Origin: Ensifer sp. Root278 | GTDB lineage: Bacteria; Pseudomonadota; Alphaproteobacteria; Rhizobiales; Rhizobiaceae | Assembly: GCF_001429285.1 (NCBI RefSeq) | Contig: NZ_LMJJ01000042.1 | Location: forward strand, 186,001-250,000 | Direction: 5' to 3' | Length of the DNA stretch: 64,000 bases | In this document: positions 9,137 through 19,884 of the stretch, in pieces | Position numbering within the stretch: the first letter of the stretch is position 1 | How the letters are laid out: each line of letters begins with the position of its first letter | Program-made: the position numbers and the translations under genes | The notes under the pieces: generated by a model | Database searches by the model: none | Told to the model about the DNA's origin: nothing | What the model saw: the letters and a program-made list of their open reading frames with translations, nothing else

Positions 9137-9185
9137 CAGCCCAAAGGCCTTCGATTCCAATCCCCGCAAAAACGGGGGAACGAAC

Positions 9186-9593
9186 ATGGTATTTGCGGGC
9201 ATGAACTATCTGGCGGTGCTGATCGCCGCCATTGCGGCCTTCGTCATCGGCGCGATCTACTACGGCGTTCTCGGCAAACCCTGGATGAAGGCGGCGCGCA
9301 TCGATCCCGCGGCTGCGCAAATGTCGCCGGTTCTCTTTGCCATTTCCTTCGTCTCGGAACTGGTGATGGCGACCATGGTCGCCGGCGTCGTCGGCCACCT
9401 CGGGCCGGGCGAGGTCACGCTCGTCAATGGCGTCGTCTCGGCCTTCTTCCTCTGGCTCGGCTTCGTCGCGACGACGCTCATCGTCAACCATCGCTACCAG
9501 GGCTTCGGTTGGGACCTGTCGCTGATCGACGGCGGACACTGGCTGCTGGTGCTTCTGGCAATGGGCACGATCATCGGCGCCATGGGTGTGTGA
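9186..9593 (+). CDS. DUF1761-like small membrane protein
   Basis: A 135-residue protein with four predicted membrane helices (about 6-28, 50-68, 78-98 and 112-133). It fits the DUF1761 family by its MNYLAVLIAAIAAFVIGAIYY opening, a following GKPWMKA turn, and the central small-residue helices. No function is known for the family. It starts at ATG 9186 and is probably expressed with the preceding methyltransferase, 49 nt upstream. Confidence 0.8.
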   Translation: MVFAGMNYLAVLIAAIAAFVIGAIYYGVLGKPWMKAARIDPAAAQMSPVLFAISFVSELVMATMVAGVVGHLGPGEVTLVNGVVSAFFLWLGFVATTLIVNHRYQGFGWDLSLIDGGHWLLVLLAMGTIIGAMGV

Positions 9594-9622
9594 TGGCGCT
9601 GAGCCGGCTGGCAGGGCCGTGA

Positions 9623-10456
9623 CTAACGCCGGATCACGCAGACGCCGTGTTCATAGGCGCAGGAGCCGTTCATCGTCTGCGGCGTGACATTGATGATCTT
9701 GCCGCGTCTGGTCTGCGGCGGCGATTCGGACTGCCCGTCGTCGGCATAGCCATAGTCGCCTTCCTGGTTGAAATAGATGCCGTTGCCGAGATCCACATAG
9801 GCGGAAATGCCGCCGACATAGGTGCCGATGCCCGGGATGGTGTCTGGATATTCATCGCCGCCATAGTAGCCCTGGCGATAGTCGCGGCGCTGGCCACCGG
9901 ACGTCCAGATCTCGCGGCCGGCCCTGTCGCGAACCCATCCGCCGCCGCTTCCCCAGTGCTCGGCATAGCGGCCGGGATATGGGCGATACTGCGGGAGGCG
10001 AACATGCCGCGTGCGTGTCTCGACTTCCGGCAGTCCATTGGCGATGCGTGGTCGACCATCGTGGCGACGGCCTCCGGACGTCCAGATGTCGTTGCCTGCC
10101 CTGTCACGAACCCATCCGCCGCGATGCTCCCAGCGCCCGGTGTAGGGGCCGGGATAGGGGCGATATCGGGGAAGGCGAACGTGCCGGGTGCGGGTGTTCA
10201 CGTCCGGCAACCCATCGTTGGCCATCCAGTCGCGACGGTGCATGCGATTGCGGTTCCAGCCGTTGCGGTAGCCCATGCCGCCAAACTCGTAGCGCGGACC
10301 GGGGCGACCTTGATACATGCGGACATGGTTGGTTCGTGTCTGAACGCCGCGTGCTCCGCCCCAGTCGCGGGCCTCCAAGGGGATGCAGGTGGTGACGATG
10401 ACCAGGCCGGCGAGCGCTAGCACTTTGGTCGCATGGATTGCCTTGAACAGAGTCAT
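9623..10456 (-). CDS. Secreted protein with internal ~60-residue repeats
   Basis: A 277-residue protein with an N-terminal signal peptide (MTLFKAIHATKVLALAGLVI, cleavage near 28-30). The mature part is rich in Arg, Tyr, Gly and Trp and contains two tandem copies of a unit running LPxVxTRTRHVRLP, YRPYPG, GGWVRDRAG, IWTSGG (residues 82-131 and 141-191; DNA 10064-10213 and 9884-10036). A degenerate third start, VQTRTNHVRMYQG, lies at 38-50. The C-terminal segment has two Cys (about 266 and 273) that could form a disulfide. The start at 10456 has GGAGG upstream. I do not recognise the family; the basic, aromatic repeats suggest an envelope- or polyanion-binding protein, which is inference. Confidence 0.7.
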   Translation of the reverse strand: MTLFKAIHATKVLALAGLVIVTTCIPLEARDWGGARGVQTRTNHVRMYQGRPGPRYEFGGMGYRNGWNRNRMHRRDWMANDGLPDVNTRTRHVRLPRYRPYPGPYTGRWEHRGGWVRDRAGNDIWTSGGRRHDGRPRIANGLPEVETRTRHVRLPQYRPYPGRYAEHWGSGGGWVRDRAGREIWTSGGQRRDYRQGYYGGDEYPDTIPGIGTYVGGISAYVDLGNGIYFNQEGDYGYADDGQSESPPQTRRGKIINVTPQTMNGSCAYEHGVCVIRR

Positions 10457-10761
10457 TCTGTTCGCCCTCCGGAGGACACTTAACAATTGGTTAAGATCAC
10501 TCTCGCCCACTTTCGCGGGAAAGTCACGGAATTGCTTGGCTTTTTGCGGCTATCGTTAACGGATGCCCATGTCTCCGGCAGGCTGGAAAATGGCGCAATT
10601 CGTCTAATCGATTAAATTGATTTTGCACCGCAAACACACTTGTCGTTAAGCATTATGGTGATTAAAGGTCCGAATGACTGAATTGCGCACAATCAGGTGC
10701 GATACCGGACTAAATTCGTCCAGTTTTTTGGGCGAAAATCCGGGCATTCCGTGAGGTTCCG

Positions 10762-11154
10762 ATGACGAATGTCACAAGAAGCCGGCCACTCTCGCCGCAT
10801 CTTCAAATCTATAAGCCGATCCCGACGATGGTCATGTCCATTGTGCACCGCATCACCGGCGGCGCGCTCTACTTCGGCACCATCCTCGTTGCCTGGTGGC
10901 TGATCGCCGCCGCGTCGGGTGCGGCCTACTACGACTGGGTCAGCTGGCTGTTCGGCACGCTGATCGGCAAGCTGGTGCTCTTCGGCTATACCTGGGCGTT
11001 GGTGCACCACATGCTCGGAGGCTTGCGCCACTTTGCCTGGGATCTCGGCTACGGTTACGAGAAGCACTTCGCCACCAAGATGGCCAAGGCGACGATCATC
11101 GGTTCGGTGGCTCTGACGCTGCTGATCTGGGTTGTCGGCTATCTCGTCCGCTAA
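10762..11154 (+). CDS. sdhC: Succinate dehydrogenase cytochrome b556 subunit
   Basis: A 130-residue membrane anchor of complex II. It begins with the family motif RPLSPHLQIYKP, followed by SIVHRITGGALYFG (quinone-site Ser/Arg region) and the haem-ligand helix LVHHMLGGLRHFAWD. Three membrane helices are visible. It is the first gene of sdhCDAB, with a 305-bp region upstream that is shared with the divergent repeat-protein gene. Confidence 0.97.
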   Translation: MTNVTRSRPLSPHLQIYKPIPTMVMSIVHRITGGALYFGTILVAWWLIAAASGAAYYDWVSWLFGTLIGKLVLFGYTWALVHHMLGGLRHFAWDLGYGYEKHFATKMAKATIIGSVALTLLIWVVGYLVR

Positions 11155-11172
11155 CTGAGAGGAAAGACACCC

Positions 11173-11553
11173 ATGGATATGCGCACACCTCTCGGCAAGG
11201 TCCGCGGCCTCGGTTCGGCCAAGGAAGGCACCGATCACTTCTGGCGCCAGCGCCTGACGGCGGTCGCCAACGTTCCGCTGTTGATCTTCTTCGTCATCTT
11301 CCTCGTTCGCTACGCCGGTGCGCCCCACGCGGACGTCGTCGCCGCGCTTGCGAACCCCTTCGTCGCCGTCGTCATGGCTCTTGTCGTGCTCTCGGGCCTC
11401 ATCCACATGCGGCTCGGCATGCAGGTGATCATCGAAGACTACGTGCATGGCGAAGGCACGAAGATCGTCCTTCTCATGCTCAATACATTTTTCACGATCG
11501 CGGTTGGTGGGCTCTGTCTCTTCGCCATCCTGAAGATCGCTTTTGCAGGGTAA
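11173..11553 (+). CDS. sdhD: Succinate dehydrogenase hydrophobic membrane anchor subunit
   Basis: A 126-residue second membrane anchor of complex II with three membrane helices. It carries [20 protein letters not shown] at the N-terminus and [19 protein letters not shown], which holds the haem/quinone-site His and the conserved Asp-Tyr. It starts 18 nt after sdhC and precedes sdhA by 7 nt, so the four sdh genes form one transcript. Confidence 0.96.
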   Translation: MDMRTPLGKVRGLGSAKEGTDHFWRQRLTAVANVPLLIFFVIFLVRYAGAPHADVVAALANPFVAVVMALVVLSGLIHMRLGMQVIIEDYVHGEGTKIVLLMLNTFFTIAVGGLCLFAILKIAFAG

Positions 11554-11560
11554 TTTCGCC

Positions 11561-13402
11561 ATGGCATCGAACAGTTCACCCGCTGCAAACGGCAAGGCCT
11601 ATGAATATGTCGATCACGCCTTCGACGTCGTCGTCGTCGGCGCCGGCGGCGCCGGTCTGCGTGCCACCCTCGGCATGGCAGAGCAGGGTCTGAAGACCGC
11701 CTGCATCACCAAGGTCTTCCCGACCCGCTCGCACACGGTTGCCGCCCAGGGCGGCATCGCTGCCTCGCTGCAGAACATGACGCCGGACAGCTGGCAGTGG
11801 CACCTCTACGACACCGTCAAGGGTTCCGATTGGCTCGGCGACGTCGACGCCATGCAGTATCTCGCCATGGAAGCGCCGAAGGCGGTCTATGAGCTCGAGC
11901 ACTACGGCGTGCCTTTCTCGCGCAATGCCGAAGGCAAGATCTACCAGCGGCCCTTCGGCGGCCACATGCAGAACTACGGCGAAGGCCCGCCGGTTCAGCG
12001 CACCTGTGCTGCTGCCGACCGTACCGGCCACGCGATCCTGCACACGCTCTATGGCCAGTCGCTCAAGAACAATGCCGAGTTCTTCATCGAGTATTTCGCG
12101 CTCGACCTGATCATGTCGGATGACGGCCGCTGCACCGGCGTCGTCGCCTGGAACCTCGACGACGGTACGATCCATCGCTTTTCCGCCAAGATGGTGGTGC
12201 TGGCGACCGGCGGCTACGGCCGCGCCTATTTCTCGGCGACCTCTGCGCACACCTGCACCGGTGACGGCGGTGGTATGATCGCGCGCGCCGGCCTGCCGCT
12301 GCAGGACATGGAATTCGTCCAGTTCCACCCGACCGGCATCTACGGCGCGGGCTGCCTGATCACCGAAGGCGCACGCGGCGAAGGCGGTTACCTCGTCAAC
12401 TCCGAAGGCGAGCGCTTCATGGAGCGCTACGCGCCCTCGGCCAAGGACCTTGCCTCGCGTGACGTCGTATCGCGCTGCATGACGATGGAAATCCGCGAAG
12501 GCCGCGGCGTCGGCAAGAACAAGGACCACATCTTCCTGCACCTCGACCACCTGGATCCGGCGGTCCTGCACGAGCGCCTGCCGGGCATCTCGGAATCGGC
12601 GAAGATCTTTGCCGGCGTCGATGTGACGCGCGAGCCGATCCCGGTTCTGCCGACGGTGCACTACAACATGGGCGGCGTGCCGACCAACTACTGGGGCGAA
12701 GTCCTGAACGCCGATGCCCAAAACCCGGAGCGCATCGCGCCCGGCCTGATGGCCGTCGGCGAAGCCGGCTGCGCCTCGGTGCACGGTGCCAACCGTCTCG
12801 GTTCCAACTCGCTGATCGACCTCGTGGTCTTCGGCCGCGCCGCTGCCATCCGCGCCGGCCAGGTGATCGACCGCAACGAGGCGGTGCCGGAGCTCAACAA
12901 GGCCGCCTGCGACCGGATCATGGACCGCTTCGACCGTCTGCGTAACGCCAATGGCAGCACGCCGACGGCGGTGCTGCGCGAAAAGATGCAGCGCGCCATG
13001 CAGGAAGACGCGGCCGTGTTCCGCACCCAGGAATCGCTGGAATCGGGCTGCAAGCGCATCTCGGCGATCTGGAAGGAGCTGCCTGATATCAAGGTCACCG
13101 ACCGCTCGATGATCTGGAACTCCGACCTCGTCGAGACGCTGGAACTCGAAAACCTCATGGCCAACGCCATCACGACGATCTACGGCGCCGAAGCGCGCAA
13201 GGAGAGCCGTGGGTCGCACGCCCGCGAGGACTTCACCGAAGGCGCTCTCGGCGGCCGCGACGACGTCAACTGGCGCAAGCACACGCTTGCCTGGGTCAAC
13301 GAAGCCGGCGACGTCAAGCTCGACTACCGCCCCGTTCATACCGACCTGATTGCCGACGGCATCGATCCCAAGAAGATCGAGCCGAAGGCGCGCGTCTACT
13401 GA
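11561..13402 (+). CDS. sdhA: Succinate dehydrogenase flavoprotein subunit
   Basis: A 613-residue FAD subunit of complex II that oxidises succinate to fumarate. Visible are the dinucleotide motif [17 protein letters not shown], the covalent-FAD histidine in [11 protein letters not shown], the substrate-site HPTGIYGAG and RGEGGYLVN, and [20 protein letters not shown] near the FAD pocket. Length is normal. The start is the ATG at 11561 (MASNSS) just after sdhD; a longer in-frame reading would overlap sdhD. Confidence 0.98.
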   Translation: MASNSSPAANGKAYEYVDHAFDVVVVGAGGAGLRATLGMAEQGLKTACITKVFPTRSHTVAAQGGIAASLQNMTPDSWQWHLYDTVKGSDWLGDVDAMQYLAMEAPKAVYELEHYGVPFSRNAEGKIYQRPFGGHMQNYGEGPPVQRTCAAADRTGHAILHTLYGQSLKNNAEFFIEYFALDLIMSDDGRCTGVVAWNLDDGTIHRFSAKMVVLATGGYGRAYFSATSAHTCTGDGGGMIARAGLPLQDMEFVQFHPTGIYGAGCLITEGARGEGGYLVNSEGERFMERYAPSAKDLASRDVVSRCMTMEIREGRGVGKNKDHIFLHLDHLDPAVLHERLPGISESAKIFAGVDVTREPIPVLPTVHYNMGGVPTNYWGEVLNADAQNPERIAPGLMAVGEAGCASVHGANRLGSNSLIDLVVFGRAAAIRAGQVIDRNEAVPELNKAACDRIMDRFDRLRNANGSTPTAVLREKMQRAMQEDAAVFRTQESLESGCKRISAIWKELPDIKVTDRSMIWNSDLVETLELENLMANAITTIYGAEARKESRGSHAREDFTEGALGGRDDVNWRKHTLAWVNEAGDVKLDYRPVHTDLIADGIDPKKIEPKARVY

Positions 13403-13420
13403 TCTTGAGGAATAAGCCAC

Positions 13421-14200
13421 ATGGTTGAACTCGCTCTCCCCAAGAACTCGCAGATGACGGAAGGCAAGGTCTGGCCGAAGCCGCAGGGCGCGACCAACGT
13501 TCGCGAATACCGCATCTACCGCTGGAACCCGGATGACGGCGCCAATCCGCGCATCGACACCTTCTACATTGATGTCGACGATTGCGGCCCGATGGTGCTC
13601 GACGGTCTGCTCTACATCAAGAACAAGATCGACCCGACGCTGACGCTGCGCCGCTCCTGCCGCGAAGGCATCTGCGGCTCCTGCGCCATGAACATCGACG
13701 GCACCAACACGCTCGCCTGCACCAAGGGCATGGACGAGGTGAAGGGCACGGTGAAGGTTTATCCGCTGCCGCACATGCCTGTCGTCAAGGACCTTGTGCC
13801 GGACCTCACCAACTTCTACGCCCAGCACCGCTCGATCGAGCCCTGGCTGAAGACGGTGTCGCCGACGCCGGCCAAGGAATGGAAGCAGAGCCACGAGGAC
13901 CGCCTGAAACTCGACGGCCTCTACGAGTGCATTCTGTGCGCCTGCTGCTCGACCTCCTGTCCGAGCTATTGGTGGAACGGCGACCGCTACCTCGGTCCGG
14001 CCGTGCTGCTGCAGGCCTATCGCTGGCTGATCGACAGCCGCGACGAAGCGACCGGCGAGCGTCTCGACAATCTCGAGGACCCCTTCCGCCTCTACCGCTG
14101 CCACACGATCATGAACTGCGCCCAGGCCTGTCCGAAGGGCCTGAACCCGGCGAAGGCGATCGGCGAAATCAAGAAGATGCTGGTCGAGCGCCGCGTCTGA
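13421..14200 (+). CDS. sdhB: Succinate dehydrogenase iron-sulfur subunit
   Basis: A 259-residue electron-transfer subunit of complex II. All three cluster motifs are present: [15 protein letters not shown] and the later Cys for [2Fe-2S], [16 protein letters not shown] for [4Fe-4S], and [15 protein letters not shown] completing the [3Fe-4S]/[4Fe-4S] ligands. It is the last gene of sdhCDAB; a strong terminator follows at 14231. Confidence 0.98.
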   Translation: MVELALPKNSQMTEGKVWPKPQGATNVREYRIYRWNPDDGANPRIDTFYIDVDDCGPMVLDGLLYIKNKIDPTLTLRRSCREGICGSCAMNIDGTNTLACTKGMDEVKGTVKVYPLPHMPVVKDLVPDLTNFYAQHRSIEPWLKTVSPTPAKEWKQSHEDRLKLDGLYECILCACCSTSCPSYWWNGDRYLGPAVLLQAYRWLIDSRDEATGERLDNLEDPFRLYRCHTIMNCAQACPKGLNPAKAIGEIKKMLVERRV

Positions 14201-14230
14201 CCGGCCGGATTGGAAACGAAGTTCAGGAGA

Positions 14231-14258
14231 CGGCGAGCCTTGGCTCGCCGTTTTCTTT
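14231..14258 (+). terminator. Rho-independent terminator after sdhB
   Basis: CGGCGAGCC (14231-14239) pairs with GGCTCGCCG (14242-14250), followed by TTTTCTTTTT. It ends the sdhCDAB transcript. Confidence 0.85.
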
Positions 14259-14504
14259 TTGATGTCATCGGTGAAACGGCGATCGACAATTCGTGATTGT
14301 GCCGCGGCGACAGGGGATCGGTGATTGGCAATGTGGCGATAACCGTGCCGAGCATGCGTCTTGCAGCCGGGCTGTCAGGACGTTTCAATCCTGCAACAGG
14401 TCGCAAGGAATCGTCGTCGCTTGATTTGTCAGGTGGATTTGCTGTATTTCGGCCTATATTGTCGCGTTGCATCATGGTTCGCGGACACGAACAGGAGTAG
14501 GGAT

Positions 14505-15053
14505 ATGCGGGTTATTCATGCGGCGGCGGGGCTGGCAGTTGTGCTTGCGCTGACCGGATGCCAAAGAACATCGATGGGCGGTTTCGGTTCCCAGGATGTT
14601 TCACCCGCTCCCATCCAGGCCGCACCGGTTCCCTCGGTTTCGTCCAATCAGCTTCCGGCGCCGAGCGGCAACACCTCGCAATTCCCGGCTGCACCGGCGA
14701 GCGGCACGGCGATCGCCGGCGGCGGTGTTCAGCAGCCCGGCACGCAGGTCGCCGCGGCTGCAGGAGGCGGGCTCGACGTCACCAAGGAATCGATGGTTGG
14801 CAACTGGCGCGTCTCGAGCGCCGGCTCCTCCTGTGACATGTTCCTGACACTCACCAATCTCGGCTCCGGCTCGCGCGGCGGCACCCGTGGCTGCGCCGGT
14901 GAGCTGACGACCATGGGCTCCTGGGAAGTGGCCGGCAAGCAGGTGGTTCTGAAGGACCGCAGCGGCAACGCCATCGCCCGTCTCTACAAGACGGCCGACG
15001 CCCGGTTCGACGGCTCGACCAATGGCGGCCAGCCGGTCAGCCTCAGCCGCTGA
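14505..15053 (+). CDS. omp19: Omp19-like outer-membrane lipoprotein with AprI/Inh protease-inhibitor domain
   Basis: A 182-residue lipoprotein: the signal peptide ends in the lipobox LTGC (Cys about 19), followed by a Pro/Ser/Ala/Gln linker (about 30-90) and a C-terminal beta-barrel domain beginning near [14 protein letters not shown] with two Cys (CDMFL and RGCAGEL), as in AprI/Inh metalloprotease inhibitors. This is the architecture of Brucella Omp19, an outer-membrane lipoprotein with protease-inhibitor activity. The start at 14505 follows AGGAG. It has its own terminator at 15063 and is monocistronic. Inhibition of host or self proteases here is inference. Confidence 0.85.
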   Translation: MRVIHAAAGLAVVLALTGCQRTSMGGFGSQDVSPAPIQAAPVPSVSSNQLPAPSGNTSQFPAAPASGTAIAGGGVQQPGTQVAAAAGGGLDVTKESMVGNWRVSSAGSSCDMFLTLTNLGSGSRGGTRGCAGELTTMGSWEVAGKQVVLKDRSGNAIARLYKTADARFDGSTNGGQPVSLSR

Positions 15054-15062
15054 CGCTTTTCC

Positions 15063-15090
15063 AGCCCGGTCTCGCGCCGGGCTTTTGTTT
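15063..15090 (+). terminator. Rho-independent terminator after the Omp19-like gene
   Basis: AGCCCGG (15063-15069) and CCGGGCT (15077-15083) form the stem, followed by TTTGTTTT. Confidence 0.8.
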
Positions 15091-15112
15091 TCCGGCTCCT
15101 CTCGGGTGAGAC

Positions 15113-16267
15113 GTGCTCAATCCTGACGACAGTATCTACCGCAAGCTCGAAGCGCTCGTTACGAGTGGCGAGCGTAAGCGCGACCCCGCACAGTTTACGA
15201 TTGCGCGGCGTTTCGATCATCTTTCCGCAGAGCTGCTCGCCAGCCGCCCGTCGCGCAAGACCAATGCGCTCGGCTGGCTGTTCGCCTCGCGCAAGAAGGA
15301 CCATCCGCCGGTAAAGGGTCTCTACATCCATGGCGGCGTCGGGCGTGGCAAGACCATGCTGATGGACCTGTTCTTCGATACCGTGCCGATCCAGCGCAAG
15401 CGTCGGGCGCATTTCCACGAGTTCATGGCCGATGTGCACGAGCGCATCTACAAGCACCGCCAGAAGCTGAAGAACGGCGAGACGAAACAGGCCGATCCGA
15501 TCCCGCCCGTCGCCTCGGAGCTTTTCGGCGAGGCCCGGCTGCTCTGCTTCGATGAGTTTTCGGTGACCGATATTGCCGACGCGATGATCCTTGGGCGGCT
15601 CTTCGGCGAGCTTTTCGCAAAGGGCTGCGTGCTGATCGCGACGTCGAACGTGGCGCCTGACGATCTCTATCGTGACGGCCTCAATCGCGGCCTGTTCCTG
15701 CCCTTCATCGATCTGCTCAAGGCGAATGCCGAGGTCATTTCCTTGGACACGGATACCGACTATCGCCTCACGAAGACGGACGGAAGTCCGGTGTGGCTTT
15801 CGCCGCTCGGCCCGGAGGCGGATGCGGCGATGGCGCGCGCCTGGATGCGGGAAACCCGCAACGAGGCTGTTGCTCCGGCCGAAGTGCCGCGCAAGGGCCG
15901 CAAGATCCATGTGCCGGCTGCCGCCGGGCAGAGCGCCCGCTTTGCGTTCGCCGATCTCTGCCAGCAGCCACTGGGTGCTGCCGATTATCTGGCAATCCTC
16001 GAGCGTTACTCGACGATCTTCGTCGACCACGTGCCGCATCTGGGACCCCATATGCGCAACGAGACCAAGCGCTTCATCCTTCTGGTCGACACGCTCTACG
16101 ACAATGGCGCCCGATTGTTCGCGTCGGCCGCGGCCGAGCCACAGGATCTCCTGACCCAGAAGAAGGGTACGGAAGGCTTCGAGTTCGACCGCACGGTTTC
16201 GCGTCTGATCGAGATGCAAAGCGAGGAATATGCCGCCGAACACCCCGCCAATCGGACCGTTTCGTGA
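15113..16267 (+). CDS. zapE: Cell-division/AFG1-family ATPase ZapE
   Basis: A 384-residue AAA-type ATPase of the AFG1/LACE1/ZapE family. Walker A is GGVGRGKTMLMDLFF, Walker B LLCFDEFSVTDIADAMIL, and sensor-like ATSNVAPDDLYRDGLNR follows, all diagnostic of the family. In E. coli ZapE associates with the Z ring under stress; mitochondrial AFG1 acts in quality control of respiratory subunits, which is a suggestive link to the neighbouring sdh genes but only inference. The start codon is GTG at 15113, 20 nt after the preceding terminator. Confidence 0.93.
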   Translation: MLNPDDSIYRKLEALVTSGERKRDPAQFTIARRFDHLSAELLASRPSRKTNALGWLFASRKKDHPPVKGLYIHGGVGRGKTMLMDLFFDTVPIQRKRRAHFHEFMADVHERIYKHRQKLKNGETKQADPIPPVASELFGEARLLCFDEFSVTDIADAMILGRLFGELFAKGCVLIATSNVAPDDLYRDGLNRGLFLPFIDLLKANAEVISLDTDTDYRLTKTDGSPVWLSPLGPEADAAMARAWMRETRNEAVAPAEVPRKGRKIHVPAAAGQSARFAFADLCQQPLGAADYLAILERYSTIFVDHVPHLGPHMRNETKRFILLVDTLYDNGARLFASAAAEPQDLLTQKKGTEGFEFDRTVSRLIEMQSEEYAAEHPANRTVS

Positions 16268-16281
16268 CGCGGTTGTGACGG

Positions 16282-16307
16282 AAAGTCTTACGTTTACGTA
16301 AGACTTT
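16282..16307. promoter_or_regulatory. Perfect 11-bp inverted repeat between zapE and mdh
   Basis: AAAGTCTTACG (16282-16292) and CGTAAGACTTT (16297-16307) flank TTTA, and one more T follows. It lies 15 nt after the zapE stop and about 143 nt before mdh. An AT-rich stem with a short T tail could terminate zapE; as a symmetric DNA site it could also be an operator for the mdh-suc genes. Confidence 0.6.
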
Positions 16308-16420
16308 TATGATCTAACCGATTGAAATTGCTTCATCCAAAAGTATCGTTTGATATTTTACCATTTGCCGTTTAATGGCTTTCGGCGAAGGTTTGGCGTT
16401 TGCCGCGTTTCAGGCCTTGA

Positions 16421-17416
<996 letters not shown>

Positions 17417-17426
17417 TCGCGTCCCG

Positions 17427-17465
17427 TTGAGCGGATGCTGGCATCCGCTCAACCTCTTTGTTTTT
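17427..17465 (+). terminator. Terminator-like hairpin between mdh and sucC
   Basis: TTGAGCGGATGC (17427-17438) and GCATCCGCTCAA (17441-17452) form a 12-bp perfect arm pair, followed by CCTCTTTGTTTTT. It is inside what is usually treated as one operon, so it probably gives partial termination. Confidence 0.8.
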
Positions 17466-17529
17466 GCCGCATTTGTGCGACGGCAGGTGTTTCACCTGTC
17501 TGCAGAATGCTCCAGACAGGAAAAACACC

Positions 17530-18723
<1,194 letters not shown>

Positions 18724-18740
18724 CTGAAGGACCAGACCTC

Positions 18741-19643
18741 ATGTCGATTCTCGTCAATAAGAACACCAAGGTCCTCGTTCAGGGCCTGACCGGCAAGACC
18801 GGCACCTTCCATACCGAACAGGCGCTTGCCTATTACGGCACGCAGATGGTCGGCGGCATTCACCCGAAGAAGGGCGGCGAAACCTGGACCGGCTCCAAGG
18901 GCGAAACCCTGCCGATCTTCGCGTCGGTTGCCGAAGGCCGTGAAAAGACCGGTGCGGACGCATCCGTGATCTATGTTCCGCCGGCAGGCGCCGCGGACGC
19001 GATCATCGAGGCGATCGATGCGGAAATCCCGTTCATCACCTGCATTACCGAAGGCATCCCGGTTGCCGACATGGTGCGCGTCAAGGCTCGTCTCGACCGC
19101 TCCAAGTCGCGCCTGCTCGGCCCGAACTGCCCCGGTATCCTGACGCCGGAAGAATGCAAGATCGGCATCATGCCGGGCTCGATGTTCCGCAAGGGTTCGG
19201 TCGGCATCGTTTCGCGCTCCGGTACGTTGACCTATGAAGCCGTGTTCCAGACCTCCAACGAAGGCCTCGGCCAGACGACGGCCGTCGGCATCGGCGGCGA
19301 CCCGGTCAAGGGCACCGAGTTCATCGACGTGCTGGAGATGTTCCTGGCGGACGAAGCCACGACCTCGATCATCATGATCGGCGAGATCGGCGGCTCGGCC
19401 GAAGAGGATGCGGCGCAGTTCCTCATCGACGAAGCCAAGAAGGGCCGCAAGAAGCCGATGGCCGGCTTCATCGCGGGCCGTACCGCGCCGAAGGGCCGCA
19501 CCATGGGTCACGCCGGCGCCGTCGTTTCCGGCGGCAAGGGCGATGCGGAATCCAAGATCGCTGCGATGGAGCAGGCAGGCATCCGCGTGTCGCCGTCGCC
19601 GGCCCGTCTCGGCAAGACGCTGGTCGAAGTCCTCAAGGGCTGA
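18741..19643 (+). CDS. sucD: Succinyl-CoA synthetase alpha subunit
   Basis: A 300-residue CoA-binding subunit. It starts [21 protein letters not shown], has the CoA-site [34 protein letters not shown], and the phosphorylated histidine in [20 protein letters not shown]. Immediately downstream of sucC, as in essentially all sucCD pairs. A hairpin follows at 19657. Confidence 0.98.
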   Translation: MSILVNKNTKVLVQGLTGKTGTFHTEQALAYYGTQMVGGIHPKKGGETWTGSKGETLPIFASVAEGREKTGADASVIYVPPAGAADAIIEAIDAEIPFITCITEGIPVADMVRVKARLDRSKSRLLGPNCPGILTPEECKIGIMPGSMFRKGSVGIVSRSGTLTYEAVFQTSNEGLGQTTAVGIGGDPVKGTEFIDVLEMFLADEATTSIIMIGEIGGSAEEDAAQFLIDEAKKGRKKPMAGFIAGRTAPKGRTMGHAGAVVSGGKGDAESKIAAMEQAGIRVSPSPARLGKTLVEVLKG

Positions 19644-19656
19644 TCTCAAGACTTCT

Positions 19657-19684
19657 GTCCGGGCCGGACCATTCCGGTCCGGAC
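19657..19684 (+). terminator. Hairpin after sucD without a T-run
   Basis: GTCCGGGCCGG (19657-19667) pairs with CCGGTCCGGAC (19674-19684) with one G-U wobble and a 6-nt loop. There is no U tract after it, so it is more likely an mRNA 3'-end stabiliser or attenuator for sucCD than a full terminator. Confidence 0.5.
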
Positions 19685-19853
19685 AGCGTGCCTGCCGCGT
19701 GTTTCCTTGGCTGATTGAAGATCAGGATGCGCGGCAACCTTAGTGCCACGGATCCCGGCGCGTCCTTTCGATGCGCGGCGCCGTAGGAACACCAGGCGCC
19801 AACGCGCCGAACGAACATGAACGACCGGGATACCCGGCAACCCAACTTCAGTC

Positions 19854-19884
19854 AGGAGGCGGACAGAACAGTCCGCGTGAGACC
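19854..19884 (+). promoter_or_regulatory. sucA ribosome-binding region with hairpin between Shine-Dalgarno and ATG
   Basis: AGGAGG lies at 19854-19859, 25 nt before the sucA ATG, which is too far for normal initiation. Between them GCGGAC (19859-19864) and GTCCGC (19871-19876) form a 6-bp stem. If folded, AGGAG is brought to about 8 nt from the ATG. No in-frame start codon lies closer to the AGGAGG. Confidence 0.5.

Noticed and set aside
11576-14104. An 842-codon open frame on the minus strand opposite sdhA and sdhB
   Set aside because: It is the antisense shadow of highly expressed GC-rich genes; composition is dominated by His, Arg, Asp and Val and no domain is visible. The same holds for the long frames opposite sucA (19852-22836), atpG-atpD (40146-42608), hemY (474-2336), the purine permease (54477-56771) and glpV (57393-59192).
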